From assembly GCA_945882915.1 (NCBI GenBank), contig CAMCWV010000001.1, positions 1 through 64,000 on the forward strand: a stretch of 64,000 bases of DNA, given 5' to 3'. The stretch's first letter is position 1, and each line of letters begins with the position of its first letter. This stretch comes from Waddlia chondrophila WSU 86-1044 (GTDB taxonomy: Bacteria; Chlamydiota; Chlamydiia; Chlamydiales; CAMCWV01). Below the pieces are notes generated by a model. It was given only the letters and a program-made list of their open reading frames with translations. It searched no databases and was not told the DNA's origin. The position numbers were made by a program, and so were the translations under genes. This document shows positions 23,898 through 33,779 of this stretch, piece by piece.

Positions 23898-25454
23898 TTA
23901 GGTGTTGAGGACGATATAGTGGCAGCCAAGCGAGACTCGGTTGCGCGCGGCGCCTTGAGTAATAAGCAGCGCCGTTTCAATCCCATTGCGAAGGCCTATA
24001 AGGTCGGGCGTTAGCCTCGCCGTTTCATAGAAAGACTGGATCTCCGACTTGAGCTCTTCTAACATTTTTAAAGCGCGTCTAAGGCGCCTTTCATCCCGAA
24101 CAAGCCCAACGTAATTCCACATCGTCTGCTTAATCGTTAACCAATCTTGCTCAATTAAGGCAGAATCCACCACTTCTGTCCCCATCGCCCACGGATCAAT
24201 CGGAGGGAAATAATAGGAGCTACCAGGAAGCGTTTCAGCAATCGACTCAGCAGCCTTTGTTCCCCAAATCATACATTCCAGAAGCGATGAGGAGGCTATC
24301 CTATTAGCTCCATGCAATCCCGTGCAAGCAACCTCCCCTATCGCCCTCAGCCTCCGCATCGTCGTCTGACCAAATGTATCGACAGCAACCCCTCCGCAGC
24401 AGTAGTGCGCTGCCGGAACAATAGGGACCGGCTCCTTCGTCAAGTCAAATCCCATCTTCAAGCAATGGGCGTAAATATTTGGGAACCGCTCCTTAAGCCA
24501 GGGGGCGGGCCGGGAGCTAATGTCGAGCCAGACATGATCGTGCCGTGACTTGAGAAGTTCGCTATAAATTGCCCGCGCCACCACATCCCGCGGAGCAAGA
24601 GAGCCGAGTGGATGGTATTCTTTCATGAATGGGTGGCCACCAACTGTCAGCAACTCTGCCCCCTCCCCTCGCAAAGCTTCTGTAAGCAAAAAACGCGGTT
24701 GGTTGGGGACGTAAAAAGAGGTGGGATGGAACTGTATGTACTCCATGTTCATGACACGGACCCCAGCCCTGTAGGCCATTGCCAGGCCATCGCCACGCGC
24801 TCCTTTAGGGTTTGTTGTATGGAGAAACACCTCACCAATGCCGCCTGTAGCCAAAATTGTTTCCTTAGCATAGATCTCCTCAACAGCCCCCGTGTCGGAT
24901 TTAAACACGTAAGCACCCACGCACGTTGCTGGCTGATAAATATCTGTACAGTTTTTGGAGTGGTGGGCAAGAGTGATTAGATCAATAGCTACATGAGAAG
25001 TTAAAAGTTCGATTTGAGGAGTCTGCTTAACTTTAGCAAGGAAAGACTCCATCAAAACCTTTCCGGTATGGTCGCGATGATGAACAATCCGCGCTTTTGA
25101 ATGAGCGGCTTCTTTTGTCAGGGAAAGACTCCCATCTGCCATTCGGTCAAAAGGGACCTGCAACTCTTTAATCAACCTTTCAACGCAACCCGGCCCTTCA
25201 GCAACAAGCTGGCCCACTGCTTGGGGCAAAGAAAGGCCAGCGCCTGCTTTTAAAATATCTTGACTCAGCAAAGCTGGCGTATCGTCTTCCGCCCTATAAA
25301 TCACCCCGCCTTGAGCAAAATAAGAATTAGAATGTTCTGGGTTACTTGCCGCCGAAAGCATCGTAACAGAAATCCCGCGAGCTGCAAGAGCAAGCGCCGC
25401 AGCGCAGCCAGCAGACCCACATCCAATAATAAGCACATCTGTTTTCTTAGCCAT
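23898..25454 (-). CDS. nadB: L-aspartate oxidase
   Basis: 518 residues, family length. FAD-binding Rossmann motif DVLIIGCGSAGCAAALALAA, SNSYFAQGGVIY, TKEAAHSKARIVHHRDHTG, ATGGIGEVFLHTTNP, MEYIQFHPTSFY, RGEGAELL, and VAPAAHYCCGG (here IVPAAHYCCGGVAVD) with GANRIASSSLLE. It oxidises aspartate to iminoaspartate, the first step of de novo NAD synthesis, with NadA and NadC as partners. Those genes are not in the window, so completeness is unknown. Its stop lies 18 bp from a type A repeat. Confidence 0.95.
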   Translation of the reverse strand: MAKKTDVLIIGCGSAGCAAALALAARGISVTMLSAASNPEHSNSYFAQGGVIYRAEDDTPALLSQDILKAGAGLSLPQAVGQLVAEGPGCVERLIKELQVPFDRMADGSLSLTKEAAHSKARIVHHRDHTGKVLMESFLAKVKQTPQIELLTSHVAIDLITLAHHSKNCTDIYQPATCVGAYVFKSDTGAVEEIYAKETILATGGIGEVFLHTTNPKGARGDGLAMAYRAGVRVMNMEYIQFHPTSFYVPNQPRFLLTEALRGEGAELLTVGGHPFMKEYHPLGSLAPRDVVARAIYSELLKSRHDHVWLDISSRPAPWLKERFPNIYAHCLKMGFDLTKEPVPIVPAAHYCCGGVAVDTFGQTTMRRLRAIGEVACTGLHGANRIASSSLLECMIWGTKAAESIAETLPGSSYYFPPIDPWAMGTEVVDSALIEQDWLTIKQTMWNYVGLVRDERRLRRALKMLEELKSEIQSFYETARLTPDLIGLRNGIETALLITQGAARNRVSLGCHYIVLNT

Positions 25455-25563
25455 TAGACCTCCATGCTTGCAAAGACTTTAATTGTCGCGGCTTTTTAAT
25501 AATACCCTCAAAAAAAAGAGAAAAAGAGTAGAAAAAAAAGCTGAGATCATCAAGCCTAATAGC

Positions 25564-26187
25564 ATGAGAAGCTGCTTTCCACTTTTTCAGTCCCATATTG
25601 ACCTCGCCCACCAGTACTGGCAAACAGCCCTTACACCTGGTGATACCGCTATTGACGCTACATGCGGCAATGGACACGACTCGCTTGTTCTTGCTAAATG
25701 GGCGCTATCTGAAACTGCTGGAAAGCTTATTGTCATGGACATTCAAGCGGCAGCAATTACAAACACACACAACTTATTAGCCTCGCGGCTGAGCGAAAAA
25801 TCGCTAAGCAGAGTCCATTACTTGCAACAGAGCCACGCTGAATTTCCAGCAAGTATAGCCAAGCGCTCGGTAAAGTTAATCGTATACAATTTGGGCTACC
25901 TTCCCGGCGGAGACAAGAGCCTTACAACAATGACTGACTCTTCTCTCGAAAGCATCCAACGGGCTCTAGAGCTTATTGTTAACGGAGGCGTGATCAGCAT
26001 CACCTGCTATCCTGGCCATCCAGAAGGCGAAAAAGAGCACGAGAAAATCTTGGCCCTAGTAAACACCCTCCCCTCTAACGAATGGAACTGCTGCCACCAC
26101 AAGTGGATGCACAGCCCCAAAGCCCCCAGCCTCTTGCTCTTGCAACGTGGCAGCACTCAATCTTTTGAATACACAGACACGGAATAG
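25564..26187 (+). CDS. Class I SAM methyltransferase of the YtqB/MnmM family
   Basis: 207 residues from ATG 25564 (MRSCFPLFQSHIDLAHQYW); an upstream ATG at 25483 would add a Lys-rich tail and is less likely. Motif I DATCGNGHDSL, then MDIQAAAI, YNLGYLPGGDKSLTT (the family's NLGYLPGGDK signature) and ITCYPGHPEGEKEHE. YtqB proteins have been described as tRNA wobble-uridine (nm5U34) methyltransferases, MnmM. MnmA, acting on the same nucleotide, is encoded at 33.8 kb. It ends 9 bp before adk. Confidence 0.85.
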   Translation: MRSCFPLFQSHIDLAHQYWQTALTPGDTAIDATCGNGHDSLVLAKWALSETAGKLIVMDIQAAAITNTHNLLASRLSEKSLSRVHYLQQSHAEFPASIAKRSVKLIVYNLGYLPGGDKSLTTMTDSSLESIQRALELIVNGGVISITCYPGHPEGEKEHEKILALVNTLPSNEWNCCHHKWMHSPKAPSLLLLQRGSTQSFEYTDTE

Positions 26188-26193
26188 ACTTAA

Positions 26194-26850
<657 letters not shown>

Positions 26851-26910
26851 CAAAAAAAACGACTTCCTATTTACGCATCTTTTGCTTGAGAACGTTTAAC
26901 TCAGCAATGC

Positions 26911-27090
26911 TTAAGGAGCGAGCGAGCTCTTTGGAATGCTGGGACCTGTCCTAGCTTTCATCAGTCCTCGACATGTCGAGGACTGTACGAAACCGTAGCT
27001 TGCTAAGGTTAAAAGGACTCGACATGTCGAGTCCTAACAAAGCGTTGGACAAGTCCCAGTACTCCAAAGTCTCACTACGTTCGACCTTAA
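26911..27090. repeat. CTCGACATGTCGAG nested inverted repeat (type C, copy 3)
   Basis: TTAAGGAGCGAGCGAGCTCT then TTGGAATGCTGGGACCTGTCC, CTCGACATGTCGAG near 26969 and 27016, then GACAAGTCCCAGTACTCCAA and CGTTCGACCTTAA. It fills the 258-bp gap between adk and folC. Confidence 0.9.
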
Positions 27091-27108
27091 ATGCGTAAGA
27101 ACCAGTGG

Positions 27109-28344
27109 TTATAAGGGGGTTAGGCACTCGTGGAGCGAGAAGGGGTCGCGAGGCTCGCTAATCCCCAGCTCTTCACGAATATCTGCCATAATAAAGAACG
27201 ATCCACAAACAACGAGAACATCGCTTTCAGATCGTGCTAATGCCAAAGCCTCCCGAAAACCCTCTTTGATGGATGCAGAAGCGCTCCCTTTCCCTCTACT
27301 TTTCTGAAAACATTTCTGCAACTCCTCTGCTGCAGCTGCCCGAGGATGCTCTGCCTGAACAAAATGGACATACTTAGCCTCTCTTGTAAGAACTTCCAAG
27401 CACCCAGCAACATCTTTGTCCTTTGACAGACCTGCTACAACACGAAATTTTCTATTCTCAAACCGTTTGGAAAGACTGTCAAACAACCTGAAAAGACCAT
27501 CAGGATTATGCGCCACATCCAAAATAACTGTGGTTGATCCGCAAGGAACCTCTTCCATGCGGAAAGGAGGCCGCATCTTTAGCCCTTCCAAAATAGACTC
27601 CGCAGACAAGTGCCACTTAGCAGAGAGCTGCTCTAAAGCAAGACGCGCCGTGGCGACATTCTCCTCATCAAAAGAACCTGCGCCGTCCTCAGCAGCGACA
27701 TAGGGACTCCCGCGCTCAGCAGCAAGCTTTTTAATAACTTCTGGGCATGCCCGCGGCCCTACAATAACCGGAATCCCCTTCTTGATAATTCCTGCTTTTT
27801 CAAAGGCAATTATCTCTACAGTCTCTCCAAGAATACGCGTGTGATCTAAACTAATGGAGGTGATGACAGACACTATCGGCTCCACCACATTTGTAGCATC
27901 AAGCCTCCCGCCAAGCCCTACTTCTAAGACAGCAATATCCACTTTCTTCTGTGCAAAGTAGGAGAGCGCTAGCTGCGTTGTGACTTCAAAAAATGTCGCG
28001 GAAATATCAAAACGTTTTGCTACATCAAAGACAAGGCTTAATAAATCAGCAGCCTCTTTTTCAGAGATAAGCTCTCCGTTGATCTGGATGCGCTCACGAA
28101 AAGTCGAAAGGTGTGGGGAGGTGTAAAGGCCGACTCTATAACCTGCAAGCTGAAGAGCCTTGCTGATCTTTGTTGCAACAGAGCCCTTTCCGTTTGTTCC
28201 AGCGACATGAATAGAGGGAAAAGATTTATCTGGATAATTTAGTCCGCGCTGCAAAGCAAAAGCATTTTTAAGCCCAAGCTCCATCCCGCCGTGCAGGTTC
28301 AGAGCATATAGCTGACGAATGGCGCTGTAGTACTCTTCAGACAT
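27109..28344 (-). CDS. folC: Folylpolyglutamate/dihydrofolate synthase
   Basis: 411 residues from the ATG at 28344 (MSEEYYSAIRQLYALNLHGG), with AAGG 9 bases upstream; an alternative start at 28371 overlaps the preceding gene. Mur-ligase-type motifs: P-loop HVAGTNGKGSVATKISKALQ, TSPHLSTFRERIQING, LEVGLGGRLDATNVV, ITSISLDHTRILG, VILDVAHNPDGL. It adds dihydropteroate to glutamate and elongates folate glutamate tails. It follows the PHP gene on the same strand. Confidence 0.94.
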   Translation of the reverse strand: MSEEYYSAIRQLYALNLHGGMELGLKNAFALQRGLNYPDKSFPSIHVAGTNGKGSVATKISKALQLAGYRVGLYTSPHLSTFRERIQINGELISEKEAADLLSLVFDVAKRFDISATFFEVTTQLALSYFAQKKVDIAVLEVGLGGRLDATNVVEPIVSVITSISLDHTRILGETVEIIAFEKAGIIKKGIPVIVGPRACPEVIKKLAAERGSPYVAAEDGAGSFDEENVATARLALEQLSAKWHLSAESILEGLKMRPPFRMEEVPCGSTTVILDVAHNPDGLFRLFDSLSKRFENRKFRVVAGLSKDKDVAGCLEVLTREAKYVHFVQAEHPRAAAAEELQKCFQKSRGKGSASASIKEGFREALALARSESDVLVVCGSFFIMADIREELGISEPRDPFSLHECLTPL

Positions 28345-28364
28345 AAAGCTTTGCCTTGCTATCA

Positions 28365-29225
28365 TCACCAAGCACTTTTTGAGGCTTCAATAAAGTTCTT
28401 GTGGAGAAGATCAAAAGTCTCCTGTGTAACCCAAGAGCATCCCAAAGGGATCTTCGGGCGGATATCGCCGTGGAAGTCAGATCCGCCCGTAACCATCCAC
28501 TTCTTTCCCCCTGCAAGAGCAATCCACCTTGCCTCTTGAGAGCGGTGGAAGTTCCCGTAATACCCCTCGATTCCATCAAAAGGCATCCTTAAGAGAGCCT
28601 CTTCTATCGGAGCGTTCCTAATAAGATGGGGATGAGCAATTACAGCAAGACCTTTAGCTGCATGAATATATTCTATTGTCTCTTCCACAGAGATCGCTTG
28701 TCCTGGATCGTAACAAGACATCCCTTCAGCTAAATATTTGTCAAACGCCTCTCTAACAGTAGAAACATAGCCCTTATTCACCATTACCTGAGCGATATGA
28801 GGACGCCCCGCAATCTTCCTTGGACCAACTGACGAGGCTATCGTATCACTAAAGAGTTCTTTATAAGAAACAGGCATTCCCCGCTTAGCAAGGCGATCTA
28901 AAATCCCAGCGTTGCGCTCTTGGCGGCGGATACTATGTTTGGCACAAAACCTTTTAAGAGAAACACTCTTTAAAGAAAAAGCATACGCAAGAACGTGAAC
29001 GGAAACGCCCTTGTGAACTGCCGAAAATTCGACTCCAGGAACCCACTTCAAGCCTAATTCATTCGCCAAAACCATTCCATCGGCATAGGCATCTATGGTG
29101 TCGTGATCTGTAATGGATATCCCCGAAAGCCCTGACTCTTTAGCCAAACGAACTAAAGCATCGGGAGACAAAGACCCATCAGAACAGGTGCTATGACAAT
29201 GTAAATCTGCTCGAAAGTTCACCAT
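28365..29225 (-). CDS. PHP-domain phosphoesterase (YciV/RNase AM-like)
   Basis: 286 residues. Motifs of the PHP fold: RADLHCHSTCSDGSLSP (HxH), ITDHDTIDAY, GVEFSA, AVIAHPHLI, GGSDFHGD. Family members are 3',5'-nucleoside bisphosphate phosphatases or 5'-3' exoribonucleases (RNase AM). Cytoplasmic. It is followed closely by folC; a double type A arm lies just upstream of its start. Confidence 0.88.
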   Translation of the reverse strand: MVNFRADLHCHSTCSDGSLSPDALVRLAKESGLSGISITDHDTIDAYADGMVLANELGLKWVPGVEFSAVHKGVSVHVLAYAFSLKSVSLKRFCAKHSIRRQERNAGILDRLAKRGMPVSYKELFSDTIASSVGPRKIAGRPHIAQVMVNKGYVSTVREAFDKYLAEGMSCYDPGQAISVEETIEYIHAAKGLAVIAHPHLIRNAPIEEALLRMPFDGIEGYYGNFHRSQEARWIALAGGKKWMVTGGSDFHGDIRPKIPLGCSWVTQETFDLLHKNFIEASKSAW

Positions 29226-29233
29226 TATTCTCT

Positions 29234-29431
29234 ATATACTCCTCATACTCCTCTTAGCTGCAAACGGGACTTTGGACGGTGCCAAAGCCCCGGGGCTGAA
29301 CGATCGCAAGTGCCCTTTGTATTTCTAATACTAAGGCACTTACGATCGTTAAGCCGCGGGAGCTTTCGCGCTAGCCCAAATTCACGTTTGCAGCTAAGAG
29401 GAGTATATACTCCTCTTAGCTGCAAACGGGA
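29234..29431. repeat. Palindromic repeat, type A long form with flanking duplicated arms (copies 11-12)
   Basis: A long-form element (29244-29407; arm variant GCTGCAAACGGG) with an extra ATACTCCTC at its left and, sharing TATA at its right, a further half copy to 29431. The right part encodes the last residues and stop of MurB on the minus strand. Confidence 0.92.
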
Positions 29432-30296
29432 TGCAACGAATCTCTTCCTCAAGATCAATGCCCGCTTGCTCTTTAACAGTTGCTTTAACAAATTCCATTA
29501 ATGCCAAAATATCCTTTGCAGTCGCAGCGCCCGTATTCACAATAAAATTAGCATGCATATCAGACACCTTTGCGCCTCCAATAGAATGCCCTTTCAGACC
29601 GCAGCGCTCTATAAGAGCCCCAGCCGATGCCTTTTCCGCATTTCGGAATACACACCCCGCAGACATATCTCCGTAAGGCTGCGTCTTTATCCGGTAGGCC
29701 ACAAGTATGTTTTGCTTCTTCTTAGCATCCGCGCTAGGGGTCAGTAAAAATGTCGCAGAAACAATCGCCCCCTGCATCTGCTGGAAAGAAGAAGTACGGT
29801 ACCCAAACTTAAGCTGATCTTTGGTAAGCGTGACAAGCTCGCCGGCGTGCGTCACATACTCAACGCTTTCTAAACAAAGAGAGGCGTCTTGCCCATTTGC
29901 CCCTGCATTCATAAAAACAGCGCCACCAACAGTACAAGGGATTCCGGCAGCAAACTCTAAGCCACTTAAACCTTCTTTAGCAGTTTTAGTCCCAAGGAGT
30001 GGAAAGCTGTATCCTGCTCCTGCAGAAAACCTGCGCCCTTCATATTTAATAAACGAAATCTTGTTAAGAATGACGACCCCGTCAAATCCCTTGTCATTAA
30101 ACAAGCAATTAGAGCCTTTGCCAAGAATAAAATAGGGAAGATTTTCTTTGCGGCAAAGACGGATGATTTCAAGCATTTCCTCTGCTTTGCGGGCCACCGT
30201 AAAATAGCGGGCGGGCCCTCCAATGCCAAGGGTTGAAAGGTCTTTAAGCGGTTTGTTTGTCTCAAAATCTGATAAGAGCATAGTCATCTTCGGCAT
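29394..30296 (-). CDS. murB: UDP-N-acetylenolpyruvoylglucosamine reductase
   Basis: 300 residues from ATG 30296 (MPKMTMLLSDFETNKPLKDL); a TTG further up is less likely. FAD-binding signatures TLGIGGPARYF, FILGKGSNCLFND, SAGAGYSFPLL, GLEFAAGIPCTVGGAVFMNA, FGYRTSSFQ; catalytic SAGCVFRN with Ser, C-terminal INTGAATAKD-like motif. Reduces enolpyruvyl-UDP-GlcNAc to UDP-MurNAc in peptidoglycan precursor synthesis. The natural end is replaced: from about CIPFAAKRSIYSS, codons and stop come from two abutting type A arms. Catalytic residues lie before this. Confidence 0.95.
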   Translation of the reverse strand: MPKMTMLLSDFETNKPLKDLSTLGIGGPARYFTVARKAEEMLEIIRLCRKENLPYFILGKGSNCLFNDKGFDGVVILNKISFIKYEGRRFSAGAGYSFPLLGTKTAKEGLSGLEFAAGIPCTVGGAVFMNAGANGQDASLCLESVEYVTHAGELVTLTKDQLKFGYRTSSFQQMQGAIVSATFLLTPSADAKKKQNILVAYRIKTQPYGDMSAGCVFRNAEKASAGALIERCGLKGHSIGGAKVSDMHANFIVNTGAATAKDILALMEFVKATVKEQAGIDLEEEIRCIPFAAKRSIYSS

Positions 30297-30340
30297 TGTT
30301 ACATAATCCACTAAAAACAACAGAAAAAATTTTTCTGTAT

Positions 30341-30435
30341 TTCCTCTCTGTGTTCTCTCACACCTCTGTGTTTCAAAAATTCGATATTAAAAAATTTGAA
30401 ACACAGAGGCCTGAGAGAACACAGAGAAAGAAAAA
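30341..30435. repeat. Inverted repeat with CTCTGTGTTCTCTC arms
   Basis: TCTCTGTGTTCTCTCACACC, TCTGTGTTTCAAAAATTCGA ... TTTGAAACACAGAGGCCTGA, GAGAACACAGAGA: arms of about 38 bp around an AT loop. Related strings occur inside the MITE-like copies (4970-5065, 44405-44490) and at 34880-35045. Confidence 0.8.
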
Positions 30436-30486
30436 AGTAGCGAAAAATCACAAGGGCAGTGCCGTCATCTTCCTTAACTCCTGATC

Positions 30487-30655
30487 TATACTCCTCGTAG
30501 CTGAAAATGGGAACTTGGACGGCGCCAAAGCCCGAGGAATTACACCCAACTACACGAGCATTTGTTAGTGGCCCAGACTGAAATCCCAGACCGAGACGGT
30601 CTGGTTACCCACTAAAGACAAGTTTTTCTTTCTAAGTCCAGACCTTAGCTGCTTT
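30487..30655. repeat. Type A half copy joined to CCCAGACC repeat (copy 13)
   Basis: TATACTCCTCGTAGCTGAAA ... GGCGCCAAAGCC, then breaks to CATTTGTTAGTGGCCCAGAC, TGAAATCCCAGACCGAGACG, GTCTGGTTACCCAC. The same junction partner is seen at 11031-11140. The 324-bp gap between murB and nusB holds only this and the inverted repeat above. Confidence 0.8.
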
Positions 30656-31178
30656 CTAGGTCTTCTTGAGGGGTGTTTTGAGAGGCCTCTTCGGCAAGCT
30701 GCTCACTAGCAAGGAGCGTTTCGACAGCTTCAGGAAGCGGCATTATGCTATGACTCTCTTCGGCCCCAAGGCCCAAACGTTTCTTGTAAATGTGATCAAG
30801 AATGGCATTCACAAAATGAGAAGCTGCAGGGGTGCTAAACTTAAGACAAAGACGTACAGCCTCAGCAATCACTACTTTAGGAGGAATCGTCTCGTCATAA
30901 AGAAGCTCAAAAAAGCCTAAACGAAGAACGTTAAGCTCAGCGGACTGGATCCGCTTAATTTGATAGGAGATTGAAATTTCTCCGATGACGCTATTCATCT
31001 CTGCTTCTACAGCCACGATCTTCTCTACTCGCGCCAGCGCATCAAGCACCGCGCGCTTTGTGACATGTAATTCGGCCATCATGATCGGAATCATGTCAGC
31101 ATGGTTGCTTTTGCCCATATAATGGCTGTATAGCAACTGAAAAACCAGCTCACGAAATTTTTTTTTAGGCAAAGACAT
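30645..31178 (-). CDS. nusB: Transcription antitermination factor NusB
   Basis: 177 residues. MSLPKKKFRELVFQLLYSHY, then a helical domain and LNVLRLGFFELLYDETIPPK, VVIAEAVRLCLKFSTPAASH, FVNAILDHIYKK: the NusB core is complete. NusB with S10 binds boxA RNA to allow antitermination in rRNA operons. A Glu/Ala-rich tail of about 35 residues follows. The gene end reaches into repeat-derived sequence. Confidence 0.93.
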   Translation of the reverse strand: MSLPKKKFRELVFQLLYSHYMGKSNHADMIPIMMAELHVTKRAVLDALARVEKIVAVEAEMNSVIGEISISYQIKRIQSAELNVLRLGFFELLYDETIPPKVVIAEAVRLCLKFSTPAASHFVNAILDHIYKKRLGLGAEESHSIMPLPEAVETLLASEQLAEEASQNTPQEDLESS

Positions 31179-31296
31179 CGAAATCTATAAAGCGGTATGA
31201 GTAGTGCGAAACACTTTAGCACATGGAAATAGTTTTACACTAGGCCTCTTTCAAATCAGCGGTTTAATTTCATTTGCGGATTTACAAAGAAAAAGT

Positions 31297-31343
31297 GTAA
31301 CAGTTCACATGCACCGACGAAGGAGGGGTATGTGAACTGTTAC
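31297..31343. repeat. Solo hairpin of the GTAACAGTTCACAT element
   Basis: 47 bp: GTAACAGTTCACATGC, loop ACCGACGAAGGAGGG, GTATGTGAACTGTTAC. Identical to the right-end hairpin of the MITE-like copy at 5069-5114. It lies 38 bp before the FapA gene. Confidence 0.9.
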
Positions 31344-31381
31344 AGAAAAAGTTACGTTGCTGGCATAAGGAAGGTCTAGAA

Positions 31382-33211
31382 ATGGGCAAAAAGAAGCTGA
31401 CCATAAAAGGAGAAACCGTCGACTTTGCAATCAAATCGGGCCTGAACAAAATTGGGCTCACTCAAGAACGCGCCATTATTACGATAGAAAAGCGCGAATT
31501 CTTTGGCTTTTTCGGCACTCAAGACGCGAGGGTAAGCATCGTCTATGACGAGGAAGAATCAAAAAAATCCCTTGACGAAAAGCTTCAAAAACAATTTGAA
31601 GCGGGCTTTAACATCCAATGGGAATATGGGAAGGTTCTTTTGCGTCTCCCACAAGACTTCCTCACCTCCCCCAAACTCGATTCTGTAGAAAAACGGAAAG
31701 AATTCCTCCACTCCTTCTTAAAAAAGAAAGGGGTCGAGTCCCCTTTAAATAAAAACATCGAAAATTTAGCCTCCGAGTCCCAGGCCACTCAAAATTACGC
31801 CCTCGTAGCGGAATACCCGACAGAGCCTCTCGGCTCCCGAGGAGCTTCCATTTTACTCCGGATAGCTCCCGATAAAATGAAATGCGAAGCCATCGTCTTT
31901 CAGGGCGATAAAGCAACAGAAGATGACTTTTTTGTCGTCCTCAAAAAACACCACTGCATCAAAGGCATCCTTAGGAAAAGCATCCAAGACTCTCTAAAAG
32001 GGAACGTCACCGGGTTCTTCGAAGTTGCAAAAGGCCAGCCTGTACAAAACGACGCTTCTGGAGTTTTAGAAAAATTCTTTCAGGAAGATGCGCGCCGTGA
32101 ATTTTCTAAGATGATGTCAGATTTAAATATCGACACCCGCAGCGTAAAAGAGATTGCCATCGCAGACAGAAATCAGCTGTTAATCCGGATGGGCGATGTT
32201 ATTCGAGGGCATGATGGGTGGACGATTACCGGAGACATCATTCCAAGAGAGGTACTCACCCAAAAAGAAGGGATCCAACTAGGGCAAAACGTTTATCTGT
32301 CTGATAGCGGTAAAGAGGTTTACGCAAAACAGCCCGGACATGTCTTATGGAGACCTCAAGACCCTTATATTGACATTGATCGGGTCTATATAGTGAAAGG
32401 AAACGTGGACTTTAGTGAAGGGAATGTCAACTTCGTTGGAAAAGTCATTGTGATGGGCGATGTTAAGGCTAAGTTTAGCGTCCATGCAGAAGGAGATATT
32501 GTAGTTCACGGAAGCGTTGAAGATGCTGTTATAGAAAGCAGCAAAGGAAGCATCTTCATTGCGGGAACAGTCGTTCACCATAACGAAGGGTATGTGCAAG
32601 CTAAAGAGACTGTGCACGTCACAATTGCAAGTAACGCCAAACTGCGCGGAAAAAAGATCATTATCGAAAAAGAAGCGATGAACTCCGAGCTCAAAGCAGA
32701 TGAGGAGATTCTCATCACAGGCTCTCCAGGCGTATTTGTTGGCGGTGAAGCTCGTGCTAAAAAGCTTGTTCGCATCAACGTGATTGGCTCACCAAGCTGG
32801 GTTGCCACAAAGATCCATGTAGGGAATATCACCCCGCTTTCAAATGAGCTTCAAGGGCATTCTTCTAATATTCTGACATGTCAAAATCAGATCAAAGCAG
32901 CCAAACAAATCTCGACAATTCTCAAGCAACGCAAAGTTGCAGAGCCGCTTACTGAAGCGCAAGCAGAGCAGCTCAAAAGCTCTGAAGAGCTTCTAACCAG
33001 CCTTGCAGATCAGCTCCAGACTAGACAGTCCGAAATAGACCGCATTAAGGCAGAAATAGCCACTTGCGAAGGGGGGAAATTGGAGGTCTTAAAGACACTC
33101 TACCCTCAAGTCGACGTCTATATTTATAATGCCTATCTCCTCCCAACATCCAAAGAGAGCTTCACCGGCTTCATCTGCAAAAACGACATGATCATCCGCT
33201 ACCCTTTGTAA
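31382..33211 (+). CDS. Jag_N plus FapA (DUF342) domain protein
   Basis: 609 residues. Residues 1-60 (KKLTIKGETVDFAIKSGLNK, EFFGFFGTQDARVSI) resemble the Jag_N domain of KhpB/Jag RNA-binding proteins. Residues 230-450 are the FapA/DUF342 beta-helix: VLWRPQDPYIDIDRVYIVKG, NVNFVGKVIVMGDV, AEGDIVVHGSVEDA, SKGSIFIAGTVV, ADEEILITGSPG. A coiled coil follows (about residues 495-565, QNQIKAAKQISTILKQRKV...). FapA-type polymers are proposed scaffolds in flagellar or envelope assembly and RNA-linked processes; no flagellar genes are nearby. Function unknown. Confidence 0.82.
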   Translation: MGKKKLTIKGETVDFAIKSGLNKIGLTQERAIITIEKREFFGFFGTQDARVSIVYDEEESKKSLDEKLQKQFEAGFNIQWEYGKVLLRLPQDFLTSPKLDSVEKRKEFLHSFLKKKGVESPLNKNIENLASESQATQNYALVAEYPTEPLGSRGASILLRIAPDKMKCEAIVFQGDKATEDDFFVVLKKHHCIKGILRKSIQDSLKGNVTGFFEVAKGQPVQNDASGVLEKFFQEDARREFSKMMSDLNIDTRSVKEIAIADRNQLLIRMGDVIRGHDGWTITGDIIPREVLTQKEGIQLGQNVYLSDSGKEVYAKQPGHVLWRPQDPYIDIDRVYIVKGNVDFSEGNVNFVGKVIVMGDVKAKFSVHAEGDIVVHGSVEDAVIESSKGSIFIAGTVVHHNEGYVQAKETVHVTIASNAKLRGKKIIIEKEAMNSELKADEEILITGSPGVFVGGEARAKKLVRINVIGSPSWVATKIHVGNITPLSNELQGHSSNILTCQNQIKAAKQISTILKQRKVAEPLTEAQAEQLKSSEELLTSLADQLQTRQSEIDRIKAEIATCEGGKLEVLKTLYPQVDVYIYNAYLLPTSKESFTGFICKNDMIIRYPL

Positions 33212-33232
33212 AAGTCTTGCTGAGCAGGGCCT

Positions 33233-33643
33233 TTAGTTGGGTGTAATGTGGGTGGGTTCATGGCGAGAGAGGTGGATTTCCACCCCCCCTTCTTGATGGA
33301 TGAGCTGATGATGGACGTAGAGTCTACGAAGTAGTAACTGGCTGTCAAAGTGAAGAATGAATTCTAGCCAAGCCCCGTCAAAATAATAAGAAAACAGCGA
33401 TTCTCGAACGAAGGTTTCTTTCTTTAAGGCTGTTTTAAACAGGACCTCAGCCTCTTCTCTTGGCATAAAGCGAGAAAGGCTAGTCGGGTGGCAACTTGGG
33501 CTTGTAAGTAAAGCGATAAACTCATCGAAACGAAGGTTATTAGAAGCTTGAATCCCCAGGGCCTTCGAGACCTCTTCAGGAAGGGAAACTGGATAACGAA
33601 AACGCCAAAAAAGGCGCCCAACAGCATATATCAACTTTCTCAT
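33233..33643 (-). CDS. Conserved hypothetical protein (136 residues)
   Basis: MRKLIYAVGRLFWRFRYPVS, LPEEVSKALGIQASNN, then helical RFDEFIALLTSP and a Lys/Glu-rich region; C-terminus LLRRLYVHHQLIHQEGGVEI. Small, soluble, no signal peptide or membrane segment. Family not recognised. It is transcribed away from mnmA and tail-to-tail with the FapA gene. Confidence 0.7.
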   Translation of the reverse strand: MRKLIYAVGRLFWRFRYPVSLPEEVSKALGIQASNNLRFDEFIALLTSPSCHPTSLSRFMPREEAEVLFKTALKKETFVRESLFSYYFDGAWLEFILHFDSQLLLRRLYVHHQLIHQEGGVEIHLSRHEPTHITPN

Positions 33644-33713
33644 TAATATCCTGAAGCATGTGTGTTCAAAAGAAAAATTATATCAGGTGTTATAAACAGA
33701 ACACAACAAAAAA

Positions 33714-33742
33714 TTGACGTATTGTTAAGGCTTTGTTAAAAT
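33714..33742 (+). promoter_or_regulatory. Sigma-70-type promoter of mnmA
   Basis: TTGACG (33714-33719), a 17-bp spacer and TAAAAT (33737-33742), 37 bp before the mnmA ATG. It also lies in the gap between divergent genes. Confidence 0.7.
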
Positions 33743-33779
33743 ATTTGATCGAACACCTCGGAATCCGATCCTACAGCTT

